The notes below the pieces were generated by a model, which was not told where the DNA came from, ran no database searches, and was given only the letters and a program-made list of their open reading frames with translations. Both the position numbers and the translations under genes were made by a program. Source: Armigeres subalbatus (taxonomy: Eukaryota > Arthropoda > Insecta > Diptera > Culicidae). From it: a stretch of DNA of 64,000 bases. Position 1 is the stretch's first letter. Each line of letters starts with the position of its first letter. Location: the NCBI RefSeq assembly GCF_024139115.2, contig NW_026943327.1, forward strand, positions 496,001 through 560,000. The letters are read 5' to 3'. Below are positions 12,701-24,700 of the stretch, one piece after another.

Positions 12701-15700
12701 GCCGAGTCATGGCTTGCTGCGCACTGATCGACACGCTGAGGTGTTAATGTATAATCACACGCTGATGGTAATATACTTAAACCCCACAATATGGACCGGA
12801 ATTGGCAAATGGTGATGTCTATTAGAAACATAAAGTTTATTGATGTTTTCATTTCTGGATATTTTAAGGTAATATTTTCAGATGAGAAGAAGTGGAATCT
12901 CGATGGTCCAGACGGATTTCGTGGATATTGGAGGGATCTTCGAAAGGAACCGCAATATTTTTCAAAGCGTAACTTTGGCGGTGGAAGCGTAATGGTTTGG
13001 GGCGCATTCACGGCTTCGAAATGTCTTGATCTACAGTTTACAACGAGTCGGATGAATAGTCAAGAGTATATTAATGTTCTTCAACGCAGTCTAGTACCAT
13101 TTTTGAGAAGGAACCGATCCAAAAAGTTAACATTCCAGCAAGATAATGCGAGAATTCATGTTAGTCGTGAGACCATGGCATGGTTTTCAAGCAACAAAAT
13201 TAATGTTATGGATTGGCCAGCGTGCTCCCCCGACCTTAACCCAATTGAGAATCTTTGGGGGATCATGGTTCGACGTGTTTACAAAGATAATCGTCACTTT
13301 GAGACAGTTGAAGAGCTCAAAGCGGCCATTATGGAAACTTGGACCTCGCTGGACAAAGAATTGTTGCAGAACTTAATCGGAAGCATGAAAAATCGTATTT
13401 TTGAGGTTATCAAGAAGAATGGGAAGCAGTTGGACAAATGAAAGCTGTTTTGAAATACAAAAATATTTTTGTTAGTGGCGTTATAATTATGAAATGCCTA
13501 AATAAACATTCCCTTCTGGTATTCATACAAAATAGATAATTTTTTAATTTCCGCACATACACAAGAAAAAGTCTCAAACGAGTGTGACAAATGAACAAAT
13601 CAACATAGATGTCTGACCTCCCCTAAAAGGTTTACCATGCGAATCACACGTGGCGTTATACTTATGAAACGGACTTAGGTACCGTCATCGGGGGTGACAA
13701 TTGGCCAAATAGGGGTCAGATTAGGCCATGTTTTCAACAAATTAGAATGTCTTGATAATGGAATTTATGTATATGAGCACAAGGAAATTGTAATATAAGA
13801 TACCTTTTTGAGCGATTTAGATAGCCGACCTACAGACTGTTCGTAAGAACGATGGCCCAATCTTGACTTGAACCCACAATCTCTTATTTCTACACAAAAC
13901 TCTACCACCAATATGCAATATGCATATGCACAATCATGATTATAAACCGTTTGGGACGCGCGCGGTCATGGAACACTCATGTAGGCTCGTTCATGCTGTA
14001 TACCAAGAGAGAGATTTTTGGTTAATGTTGTACAAATGTGTTGTATTTACGCGTGTTTGGGTGCTAATTGAAATTATTCGTACGGTTGAATCACCAAATA
14101 ATATGCATTAATTAATGATTTTGTGTGTGTTACTTCTATGTGAAGTTAAACGATTTACAATTCTGCCAAGCTCCCGTATGAAGGGGTAGGGAAGAATATC
14201 AGTGTGGAAGCTGTGGAAGCCAGCCAGTGGAAATATATCAGCTTCCACACTGATATTCTTCCCTTCACCTTCATACGGGAGCTTGGCAGAAGGAAGGTCG
14301 TGCGATATGTGCCATCACAAATATTGCCCTCCGCTCGCTTTCAAATCGACTTCTATAAAAACATTCTTCATGCCTGCCGTATGCCTAATCCTAACTATCA
14401 ATACTATACTTTCGCATCTAATTCTATCATGAATATGTACGTCTAAGTTTGTAAGATGATATTAGCATTTCCATATCATTGCAAATAATATGCAATTTAA
14501 GCTGTTATGGCACGGCAAATGCTGGGTAAAGCGTACCATTGGTACTTCGCGTACCTGAAGGAATAAAATAGACCCCATCTCGCGAACCTTAGCCTCTTAC
14601 CCAGCAACTCCTATCCCTACCTCCCCGCGGTGCTGGCCGGGATACGAGCAACCTTAGGGAAGATCGGGTAACTAACCCCGGTGGGAACTATGGTCGTATG
14701 CTGACAGGGAAGGGGGGGTTTGCTCCTCTCCGGAGGTGCAAATCTTATTGAGCATCTGTTCTCCATGTCAGGATCGGCTCACAACAGCGTCTGTTCTCCA
14801 TGTTAGGAGCGGCTGATCATCGTCCGAGTGCCAGCGAGGGACTCTAAGTGAAACTGTGCACCATGGTCCACCGGAAATAAGGAGGAATGGTACTCCGGAA
14901 ATTTAGGGGGTTTGTTGTCAGGCCCTGAAACCAACCTTTAAAAAATCATAAGCAACGAACAATCAACAAGAGAGTACGAACCGGAACCATCGGCGAAGAC
15001 CACTGCGACGAAAAGGGACTAGCGATTGGAAACTCGGTTCGTGGAACTGCAAATCTCTCAACTTCATCGGGAGCACACGCATACTCGCCGATGTGCTCAA
15101 GGACCGTGGATTCGGCATCGTAGCGCTGCAGGAGGTTTGTTGGAAGGGATCAATGGTGCGAACGTTTAGAGGTAATCATACCATCTACCAGAGCTGCGGC
15201 AACACACATGAGCTGGGAACAGCTTTCATAGTGATGGGCGATATGCAAAGGCGCGTGATCGGGTGGTGGCCGATCAATGAAAGAATGTGCAGGTTGAGGA
15301 TCAAAGGCCGGTTATTCAACTTCAGCATAATCAACGTCCATAGCCCACACTCCGGAAGCACTGATGATGATAAGGACGCATTCTACGTGCAGCAGGAACG
15401 TGAGTACGACAGCTGCCCAAGCCACGACGTCAAAATCATCATAGGAGATTTGAACGCTCAGGTTGGCCAAGAGGAGGAGTTTAGACCGACTATTGGGAAG
15501 TTCAGCGCACACCGGCTGACGAGCGAAAACGGCCAACGACTAATTGATTTCGCTGCCTCCAAGAATATGGCCATTCGCAGCACCTACTTCCAACACAGCC
15601 TTCTATATCGGTACACCTGGAGATCACCACTGCAGACAGAATCACAAATTGACCACGTTCTGATTGATGGACGGCACTTCTCCGACATTATCGACGTCAG

Positions 15701-18700
15701 GACATATCGTGGCGCTAACATCGACTCTGACCACTATCTGGTGATGGTTAAACTGCGCCCAAAACTATCCGTCATCAACAATGTTCGGTACCGACGACCG
15801 CCGCGGTACGACCTAGAGCGACTGAAGCAACCTGATGTCGCCACTGCATACGCGCAGCATCTCGAGGCAGCGTTGCCGGAAGAGGGTGAGCTCGATGGGG
15901 CCCCTCTTGAGGACTGCTGGAATACAGTCAAAGCAGCCATTAACGACGCAGCGGAGAACAACGTCGGGTATATGGATCGAAGTCGACGGAACGATTGGTT
16001 CGACGAAGAGTGCAGACAGATTCTGGAGGAGAAGGACGCAGCGCGGGTGGTTGCGCTGCAGCAAGGTACCCGGCAGAACGTGGAACGTTATAGACGGAAG
16101 CAGAGACAGCAGACCCGCCTTTTCAGGAGAAGAAACGTCGCCTGGAAGAAGCGGAGTGCGAGGAGATGGAACAGCTGTGCCGTTATCAAGATACACGCAA
16201 GTTCTATCAGAAGCTCAACGAATCCCGCAAAGGCTTCGTGCCGCGAGCCGAAATGTGCCGGATAAGGATGGAGCATCTTGACGGACGAACATGTGGTGAT
16301 CGAAAGGTGGAAGCAGCACTACGAGGAACATCTGAATGGCGCTGAGAGTACAGGCAGTGAAAGTCAAGGCAGCGGAGGAGATGACTACGTCAGTTCAGCG
16401 GACGATGGAAGCCAACCAGCCCCACCTTGAGGGAAGTTAAGGATGCCATTCAACAGCTAAAGACCAATAAAGCAGCTGGTAAGGATGGTATCGGAGCTGA
16501 GCTCATCAAGATGGGCCCGGAAAAGCTGGCCACTTGCCTGCACAAACTGATAGTCAGAATCTGGGAAACCGAACAGCTACCGGAGGAGTGGAAGGAAGGG
16601 TTATATGCCCCATCTACAAGAAAGGCGACAAACTGGAGTGTGAGAACTTTCGAGCGATCACCATCCTTAATGCCGCCTACAAAGTGATATCCCAGATCAT
16701 CTTCCGTCGTCTGTCACCATTAGTGAACGAGTTCGTAGGGAAGTTATCAAGCCGGCTTCGTTGACGGCCGCTCGACAACGGACCAGATCTTTACTGTACG
16801 GCAAATCCTTCAAAATGCCGTGAATACCAGGTCCCAACGCACCATCTGTTCGTTGATTTCAAGGCGGCATACGACAGTATAGACCGCGTAGAGCTATGGA
16901 AAATTATGGACGAGAACAGCTTCCCTGGGAAGCTTACCAGACTGATCAAAGCAACGGTGGATGGTGTGCAAAACTGTGTGAAGATTTCGGGCGAACACTC
17001 CAGTTCGTTCGAGTCGCGCCGAGGACTAAGACAAGGTGATGGACTTTCGTGCCTGTTGTTCAACATTGTGCTAGAAGGTGTCATGCGGAGAGCCGGGTGT
17101 AACAGCCGGGGTACGATTTTCAACAGATCCAGTCAATTTATTTGCTTCGCGGATGACATGGACATTGTCGGCCGAACATTTGCAAAAGGTGGCAGAACTG
17201 TACACCCGCCTAAAACGTGAAGCAACAAAAGTTGGACTGGTGGTGAATGCGTCAAAGACAAAGTACATGCTTGTGGGCGGAACCGAGCGCGACAGGGCCC
17301 GCCTGGGAAGCAGTGTTACGATAGACGGGGATACCTTCGAGGTGGTCGAGGAATTCGTCTACCTCGGATCCTTGCTAACGGCTGACAACAACGTTAGTCG
17401 TGAAATACGAAGGCGCATCATCAGTGGAAGTCGGGCCTACTACGGGCTCCAGAAGAAATTGCGGTCAAAAGAGATTCGCCACCGCACCAAATGTGTCATG
17501 TACAAGACGCTAATAAGACCGGTTGTCCTCTACGGACATGAAATATGGACAATGCTCGAGGAGGACTTGCAAGCACTCAGAGTATTCGAGAGACGGGTGC
17601 TTAGGACCATCTTTGGCGGTGTGCAAGAAGACGGAGTGTGGCGGCGAAGAATGAACCATGAGCTCGCCCAGTTCTACGGCGAATCCAGTATCCAGAAGGT
17701 AGCTAAAGCCGGAAGGTTACGATGGGCAGAACATGTTGCAAGAATGCCGGACAGCAACCCTGCAAAGATGGTGTTCGCTTCCGATCCGGCAGGTACGAGA
17801 CGACGTGGAGCGCAGCGAGCGAGATGGGCAGACCAGGTGCAGAACGACTTGGCGAGCGTGAGGCGTATTCGAGGATGGAGAGATGCGGCCTCGAACCGTG
17901 CATTGTGGCGTCAAATTGTTGATTCAGTGTTATCTGTTTAGATGTTAACTAAATAAATGAAATGAATGAAGCTGTTATGTACAACTAAAGGCTAGTGTTA
18001 GAGTACATGCTTCAGTATTTATTTCTTATTTAGAATCAGTAACGACATCGTCTTCCAACATTCTGTTCCAAAGCCGATGGGAACATTGTAAAAGCTTTGA
18101 TTGATCTGATACATACCGTGAGCTTTACTCCAAAACGTTTTGGAGTACCTTGAGGGCCGCATCAGGCCCGCGGGCCGTACGTTGGGCCGCCCTGGGCTAG
18201 ATGTTTTGGAAGTTCTTCACAAGTCTTGAAAACGGGTTTGTGGACCCAAAATGAAAACAAATTTTACAATTCAATTAATTGCATATTATTCGGCAACTCG
18301 GCCGTACGAAAACAATTTTTTTGTAAAATATCTTGGCTGTGCATATGCACAGCATATGTTTTGAAATGGACAAATTGATATGAAATTTGCGAAAAAGAAT
18401 CCACGTGTCTTGGAGGGACTCGAACCCTCAACCTCCTACTCTCTAGGCGTGATAACCCCTACACAACTAGACACAACACAACAAGAGGGTTCGAGTCCCT
18501 CCAAGACACGTGGATCCTTTTTCGCAAATTTCATATCAATTTGTCCATTTCAAAACATATGCTGTGCATATGCACAGCCAAGATATTTTACAAAAAAATT
18601 GTTTTCGTACGGCCGAGTTGCCGAATAATATGCAATTAATTGTAATCAAGTGTCGGTCTTCCACCGTCATTAGTCGTCTGAGTACACGTGACCGCTTACG

Positions 18701-21700
18701 TAAGGCAATCAAACTCATCAAATGCTTTAGCCAAGCAAACCTTTGGCACAGCAGAGTGCGATTGATTCGCATTCTATACCAGCCCGTCCAGTCCGTTGCT
18801 GGGAGGCATGGAGTGTGATCCTCTCGTTTAATAAACAATGTGCACTCGCTTGACTGTACAACAGTAAAGCACATGTGGAGATTGGACAAATCAAGCATCC
18901 GAAAGATATTCAATTTGCAAAAAAGAGAGCTAACCGCGGTGGAGGTTGGTACTCGGATTCCGATGGCTTTTCCGCAAGCGTGACCTTTAAGTGGACTTGT
19001 TGTGTAGGGGTTATCACGCCTATCTAGAGAGTAGGAGGTTGAGGGTTCGATTCCCTCCAAGACACGTGGATTCTTTTTCGCAAATTTCATATCAATTTGT
19101 CCATTTCGAAACATATTATGTGTATATGCACAGCCAAGATTTTTATAATTATTTTCATAAAATATTGGCATATATAATTCTGTAAGGTTTACCGCTGCCG
19201 CTGTTTACCACTGGTAGAAACAATTTCGTTGTCAGATCGGTTTTCTCAACAGACTCTCGACAACAGGTCAGATGATTATCGCAATGAGCAAAGGCAGATA
19301 ACTGAAATAATATCAAACTGATAACAGGATTAGTTATCCTTATTATCATCTTGATATTTAGTTATCAATCATGTGGTCAACTGATAACTGAATAATAACA
19401 AAATGTATTATCAATACAAATTTGGTATTTTCTTCTAAATTTCGCGTCGTTCAGATATCGGGCTAAGCATTCTATTCTTTCAAATATATTGTACAGGGCA
19501 TTCAAAAATCTGCTCATCCGCTTATTGTTCGACGCAACCAAAAATAAGTGCCAGATGGCCGCCTAAGAAAAACATACCTGTAGCCAAAAAGCTACTTTGA
19601 TAATTTTGAAAAATTTGACCGCCACACACGGTGGTTTGTAGCGATGAATGCCAGATCTGTAGAAGCCTTGAAAAAATGATCACGAAAGATGTCAACAAGG
19701 CACAATACTTCTGCTAAATGTACCCGGCCAATGCTATGAATAGTGTGACAAGAGCTGTTTCCAAACACTGAACTGAAATTTTCGTCTATGCAGACTGTGA
19801 TTTTTCTTGTTACTAACGATATCTACTGTTTTGTTTATTTCTCTGTCAACATAGGAATTTCCACAAAAGTTGAAATTTTCCTATCTGTTTTATACTCTGC
19901 TTATTAACTTTACTTTCATTTCAGGTGTTGTTGAATAATGAAATATGTATCTGGGAACCAAGCGTTGTAGTTTGATAAGTACTTAAAATGGCCTTGCAGC
20001 TCCCGGAACATATGATCCAAGGGCATGTGCTCATTCAGGAACGGTGAATAGTATTGACTAATCGCAATATAATTCGTCTTGGGATCCACAGTGCTTATGT
20101 ATATGGGAAAGCGGAAATTTAACTGGAAGTGTCGGATAATCAAGAAATTTCAACGTTCTGGTGTGTTGTGGAGAAAACATTTATGCTCGCACTTTAGTCG
20201 ATTTATTAATGTGCTCAACCAAAGAGTAATTGTTCAACTACTGACAGTTTAAACCTAACGAGCAAGATCATCTGCAGTCAAACCTCTAATAGTCGATGTT
20301 GAAAGGACGGTCGACTCATGGGAATATCGAAATGTGAAATAGACAATCCTTTGGAAGGTGTTTGAATGGACCATCACAGTAGCCCAAAACATATGTTTAA
20401 TTAGTCGACCCGGCTGACGCTGTAAGCGAAAATGCGCGTTGTGGACTAGGTAGCCATACGAAATGGACATGGCCCCGGGCTCCCACATAACCTTATGTAC
20501 CAAAATCAACCTTTTTCGTACATTTCGGGCCCCCCGAAAACTGTCCGGTCCTGGATCATCCACCGAATAGCAACATTTTTTCACGGAATAATTCTTCCTG
20601 GGATCAGCAGTGTTTATGTTTATATATGCATATGAAAACATGAAACATTTCACTGTGAAATGCAAGGCTGTGGTTTAGTTTGAATAAACCTATAACCGAA
20701 ATCGATTTACAGCATGGTGCTGCTAGCAACCTAATTATTGATAATATAAGAGAGAAAAACTAACCTAAGCCTATTATTTAATTGGTCACAACTGAAAACA
20801 AAATGTATTCAATAAACGGACGATGAACCGTATTTATCCTAATTGATTCGCTACTTTGAATGAAATTAATTTCGGTTATCATTTTTGCTATGATGACTTG
20901 TAATTCAACCAGAATGATAACAATTCTAGTTATCAATATAACTGGATAATTAAGTTTGGTATTAATACGTTATTCTGCTTCCCACTCTGTCCTGCCGACT
21001 GTTATTTACATAAGTGGTTATGGTATCCTGATTTGATTATAAATAGTCTTAAGTAAATGCAAAATCGTAGCAAGCGTAGTGCTCTTCTCTCCTGCTCCCC
21101 AAGAAAGCGTAATTGGGTGAGTGCCTAAAGACGACGCCGTACAATCATTCGATTCGAGTTCGAATCTCAGTGAATGCCAACATTTTTTTCAATGCGTAAC
21201 GAAGTCGGCAAAGCAGTTTTAAGTATTTTGGTCGATAAAACAGTGATGGGTGATAACTAAATAATAACTAAATTAGTTATTTGAGTGAATAACATGTATA
21301 ACAAAATGTGTTATCAATTTAGTATCAGTGATAACTTAATTTGTTTTCATTTAGTTATTTCAGGAGCATAATTCTGGAATCATTTTTGTTATGTTGGCTG
21401 TTAATTCAGCCAAAATGATAACAAATTCAGTTATCAAAATGTCTGATAACCGGATAATAGAATTTGTTATCAATAAGTTATTCATTTTTGCTCGGGTAGT
21501 GTCGGGATTATCATGTTCCAATGTATCATTTATTTATCGACTTCAAGGCGCATGATGATAGACCATATTCCCGGTAGAAGCCGTGATAATGATAACAAAA
21601 CAAGATATGCACTTGTTTGGAATAAGCGCAAAAAAAGCAAAAATTTAAAAAATAGCTCCAAAATATCATAAAAATAACTAATTTTGCGATGGATAAGAAC

Positions 21701-24700
21701 AAACTTATAACTTTAGATATTGGTTAGTTCTTGTTACTATGCTCAAAACCTGATACATATTTTTGTGATATTTCAGTACAAAATTTTGTTAACTTCGCCT
21801 GTTCGTTTAGCTCTTATTCCAAACCAGTTCATATTGTGTTTTGTTAACAATATCACGTTTTACTGTTGATGTGCTATTATCATCTACCTGGGTTGAGTTA
21901 TCGTAAATGATATACGAAAGTAACTCTTCCGGAAAGTTCCCAGGACAAAACAAGACTGATTAGAGTAACGATGAACGATGTGTGAAAATCTAGTACGGAA
22001 AATTCGCTTCATTAAATAACCTGGGAGTCATGCGAAGAGCCGTTCCAATCTATTATCTTTGAATTCTGGACAGGAGCTAAACAATAATCAGATTATTTTA
22101 AAACAGAATCTAAAGCACTTTTGATTTGATTGAAGCTTGACTGTAAACTAGTACTTAATGAATGTTGCTAAACTTTGTCTCAGCAGATTGAAATTCTTCC
22201 TATTCTTAAAGCAAAGAGTTGGCTAGCACCAACTGAGAGAAGAAGATTTAATCATGATAATAACCGAGATTTAATCTACGTAATGAAAAAGAATATCATT
22301 CCGCGCACAAGAACATACCAACATGCAAACATTTTACTCACCCTATTTACATGATCCCGCAGCACGTTGGAGTATACCATTGCCACGGCTTCCAGCGCCA
22401 TGAAGGTGATGAATCCGATTATCCACGGTACCACGAGACCAATGTTTTCCTGTGGATGACATGACGTGACGTTAGAGAAAAAAAAATTAAATAACAAAAT
22501 AAGCAAGAATTAATGTTAATTAGGAGAACTCCAACCAGTCCACCCCGTCCATCGCAGTAATTTAATTAAAGTTTTGAAGCTGCCCCCAATGCGCGAACAA
22601 CTTTCGTTCGCCCAAAGTTGTGCGGATTGGAACGACTACATTCCGAAATCTCTGATAAACCTGTCAGAAACTTTTATTGCCTGATTATTTAGCAGCACGT
22701 CTCTGACAGCACATTTCATAAAGGAAGGCGACAAACGACCGTTACTAGGAGCAGGAAGGAATCCGGGTTTGGTTGGAAAGCTGCAAATTTATGTATCAGG
22801 GGTAATAGATGAAATAAGACGGTGAAAGGTTGTGCCGCTGGGTAAAGTTTCGCGTTTCTGAGCCGAGCGTTGGCATTAAATTTGCTGCTTAAGCGCATTA
22901 TGTAAAATGTCTTCTATTCATCATGGCTAAGTGAAGATCCTTTTCAATGAACGAGAAATTGTAGCTTTAACCATAAAATAAATTATTTTAGTGCAAATTG
23001 TTCAAATATTTATCATTATTTTTCCTGATGGAAAGAAAATTTATACTTTGTCTAATGGATAGGAACGTTAGAATGGTTTTTACGCCAATTTTGGAACTTG
23101 CAAGTTTTTACGCTATTTTAGTAAAAAAAAATATATATATAATCTTGTATCCGACAGGCGGTTCGGGTTTTTAAAAAAGACTTAAAACACTTTATTCACT
23201 TAACTTGAACATTTATTTACTAATTGTTGGCTTTTTTGGACACGATAACCGACGCGGACACTTGATAAAAAGATACTGAAACGAGAGCGCGGTACGCGCA
23301 TTGGTTTTATTGATTATTACTGCTGAATCTGCATTTCCGTAGGTCTGGTCAGAAGTTGATGACGTTGCACGCCACGTTCCGGTGGTTCGATGGAGAATTG
23401 CCTACGTTGCGTGCCACGTTGCACCTGAGTTAGCCGGTTCATACCATGACTATATATATATATTTTTCACAATGTTCTGAAAACTCAGATGTGAATATGT
23501 ACATTATGTAGAAGATTTTGATTTGACAAATGTATTGGAGGTAACCACTTTTCCTTCGATGGGACTCAAACCCACGACCCTCAGTACGCTAGACCGGTGC
23601 TTGAACCAATTAAGCTACGAAGGACCTACGTCGGCCAAAATCCAATGTTTGCCAAGATTTAATGTTCCCAAAATCCAATGGGGTCTGTACAATTATTTTT
23701 ACACTGTTATTGGGACATAAAATATACGTTCTGTTATACCAACCCATACCCTGCAATTCAAATGATTATTTCGGAATCACTATTGAAGATATTGAAAGTT
23801 TTCAACCTTATCCACTGTTTGGCTTGCTTATTTATTGTTCAGATGAATCTAGATGGAGGAGTTGTTCATGCAGACATCTAACAATTTGGTCTTCACATGA
23901 TTATTTGGCGTCACATGATTATTGTCTTCTAAATTCCACAACTACTCCTAATAAAGAGGAGTTATCTGCATCAAATATCTCAAGATGTTGATCAATTTGA
24001 AAAAATAGAATCAATATGTTAATTTATTTGAAATAGGTAATAGACAATTCTGTTCAGCAAAAGTAGCCATAATCATAGAAATTCCCATAAAAGCATTATC
24101 TGAGCATTTATAAGAAATAATTAAATAAAAACGTCATAGTTTGAGTATAGGAAATTTCAAAGTTTAGATTTAGATATGTGTAGTTAGTCAAAGTAAAAAA
24201 ACCTAAAACTAGGAAATTTCAAAGTTTAGATCACTTCAACATTCACTGTCGATACTCACCTTATAGATTCCAAATATCAATACAATGCTGAGCAGAACCA
24301 TCGAGCACTGCGTTCCGATGATGGCAAAGTAAGCAATCTGGACACCTGATTTTGTGGGAAGATATACGGAGAAGAGAAAAAATCCAAAACTTCAGTAATC
24401 TGATCGGCTTTTTGCTAGAAAACAGAGTCAAAAAACAAACACTGCCTGGCGAAATGTGGCCACATGTGGATGGCCTTCACCATCGATGAACGTACCATAG
24501 TAGACGTCCTCCAGATCGCTGTACTTTTTTACGTTGACACTGATTCGCCACGAGTAGAGCAGCACCACCAGGATGGAGATATTCTGGAAAGGCAGAATGG
24601 GACGATGAATGAAAAAGCCGGCGAGTGAACGAGTTTGCAACGCAGCTGGGAAAGAAATAAAATATGGAAAATGGCTTTCCAATTCGATTAAATATGAATG

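Larger units (their letters stand above)
9473..12788 (-). mobile_element. Non-autonomous LTR retrotransposon (LARD/TRIM-like), minus orientation
   Basis: Two 176-bp direct repeats (9473-9648 and 12613-12788, differing at only a few positions) start TGTGTGGCC and end CCCCACA. The element is flanked by the 5-bp duplication ATATG (9468-9472 and 12789-12793). On the minus strand, three bases after the LTR at 12613, the sequence TGGCGATCCTGCCAGGAG matches the complement of an insect tRNA-Arg 3' end. A polypurine tract abuts the other LTR. The 2.96-kb interior encodes no gag, protease, RT or integrase; it is mostly two tandem arrays. It must have been mobilised in trans. Confidence 0.88.
8783..13670 (+). 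mobile_element. Tc1/mariner-superfamily (DD34E) transposon, split by an LTR element
   Basis: Outer inverted termini (TTTCA-x4-TATAACGCC near 8792-8811, and its complement near 13650-13667) and inner copies of the same motif (near 8978-8992 and 13474-13497) give the two-repeat-per-end (IR/DR) arrangement known from some Tc1 elements. Removing the LTR insertion and its 5-bp duplication leaves about 1.57 kb, the normal Tc1 size. The transposase is nearly intact apart from one nonsense codon and the insertion. Exact outer bases are uncertain by a few nucleotides; the host dinucleotide TA is expected at the ends. Confidence 0.85.
14510..17968 (+). mobile_element. RTE-clade non-LTR retrotransposon, copy 1 (about 3.46 kb, inactive)
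   Basis: The element runs from GCACGGCAAATGCTGGG to a short A/T-rich tail (AAATAAATGAAATGAATG). The flanks share AAGCTGTTATG (14499-14509 and 17969-17979), an 11-bp target duplication. The order is a 5' leader of about 0.5 kb, AP-type endonuclease, then reverse transcriptase, with no separate gag-like frame, as in RTE elements (the mosquito JAM1 group is a likely relative; inferred). At least three frameshifts break the protein. Confidence 0.88.

Noticed and set aside
15312..16281. Several alternative-frame open regions over the RTE endonuclease
   Set aside because: They are shadows of the endonuclease frame. Only the frame with the QEVCWKG, GDLNAQ and SDHYLV motifs was kept.
22276..22506. 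76-codon frame taken as a whole gene
   Set aside because: Only 22342-22449 is coding. The rest is read-through into introns on both sides, as shown by the GT-AG junctions and phase.
23100..23500. Possible solo LTR
   Set aside because: It has no TG...CA pair with a target duplication that I could fix, only AT-rich flanks.
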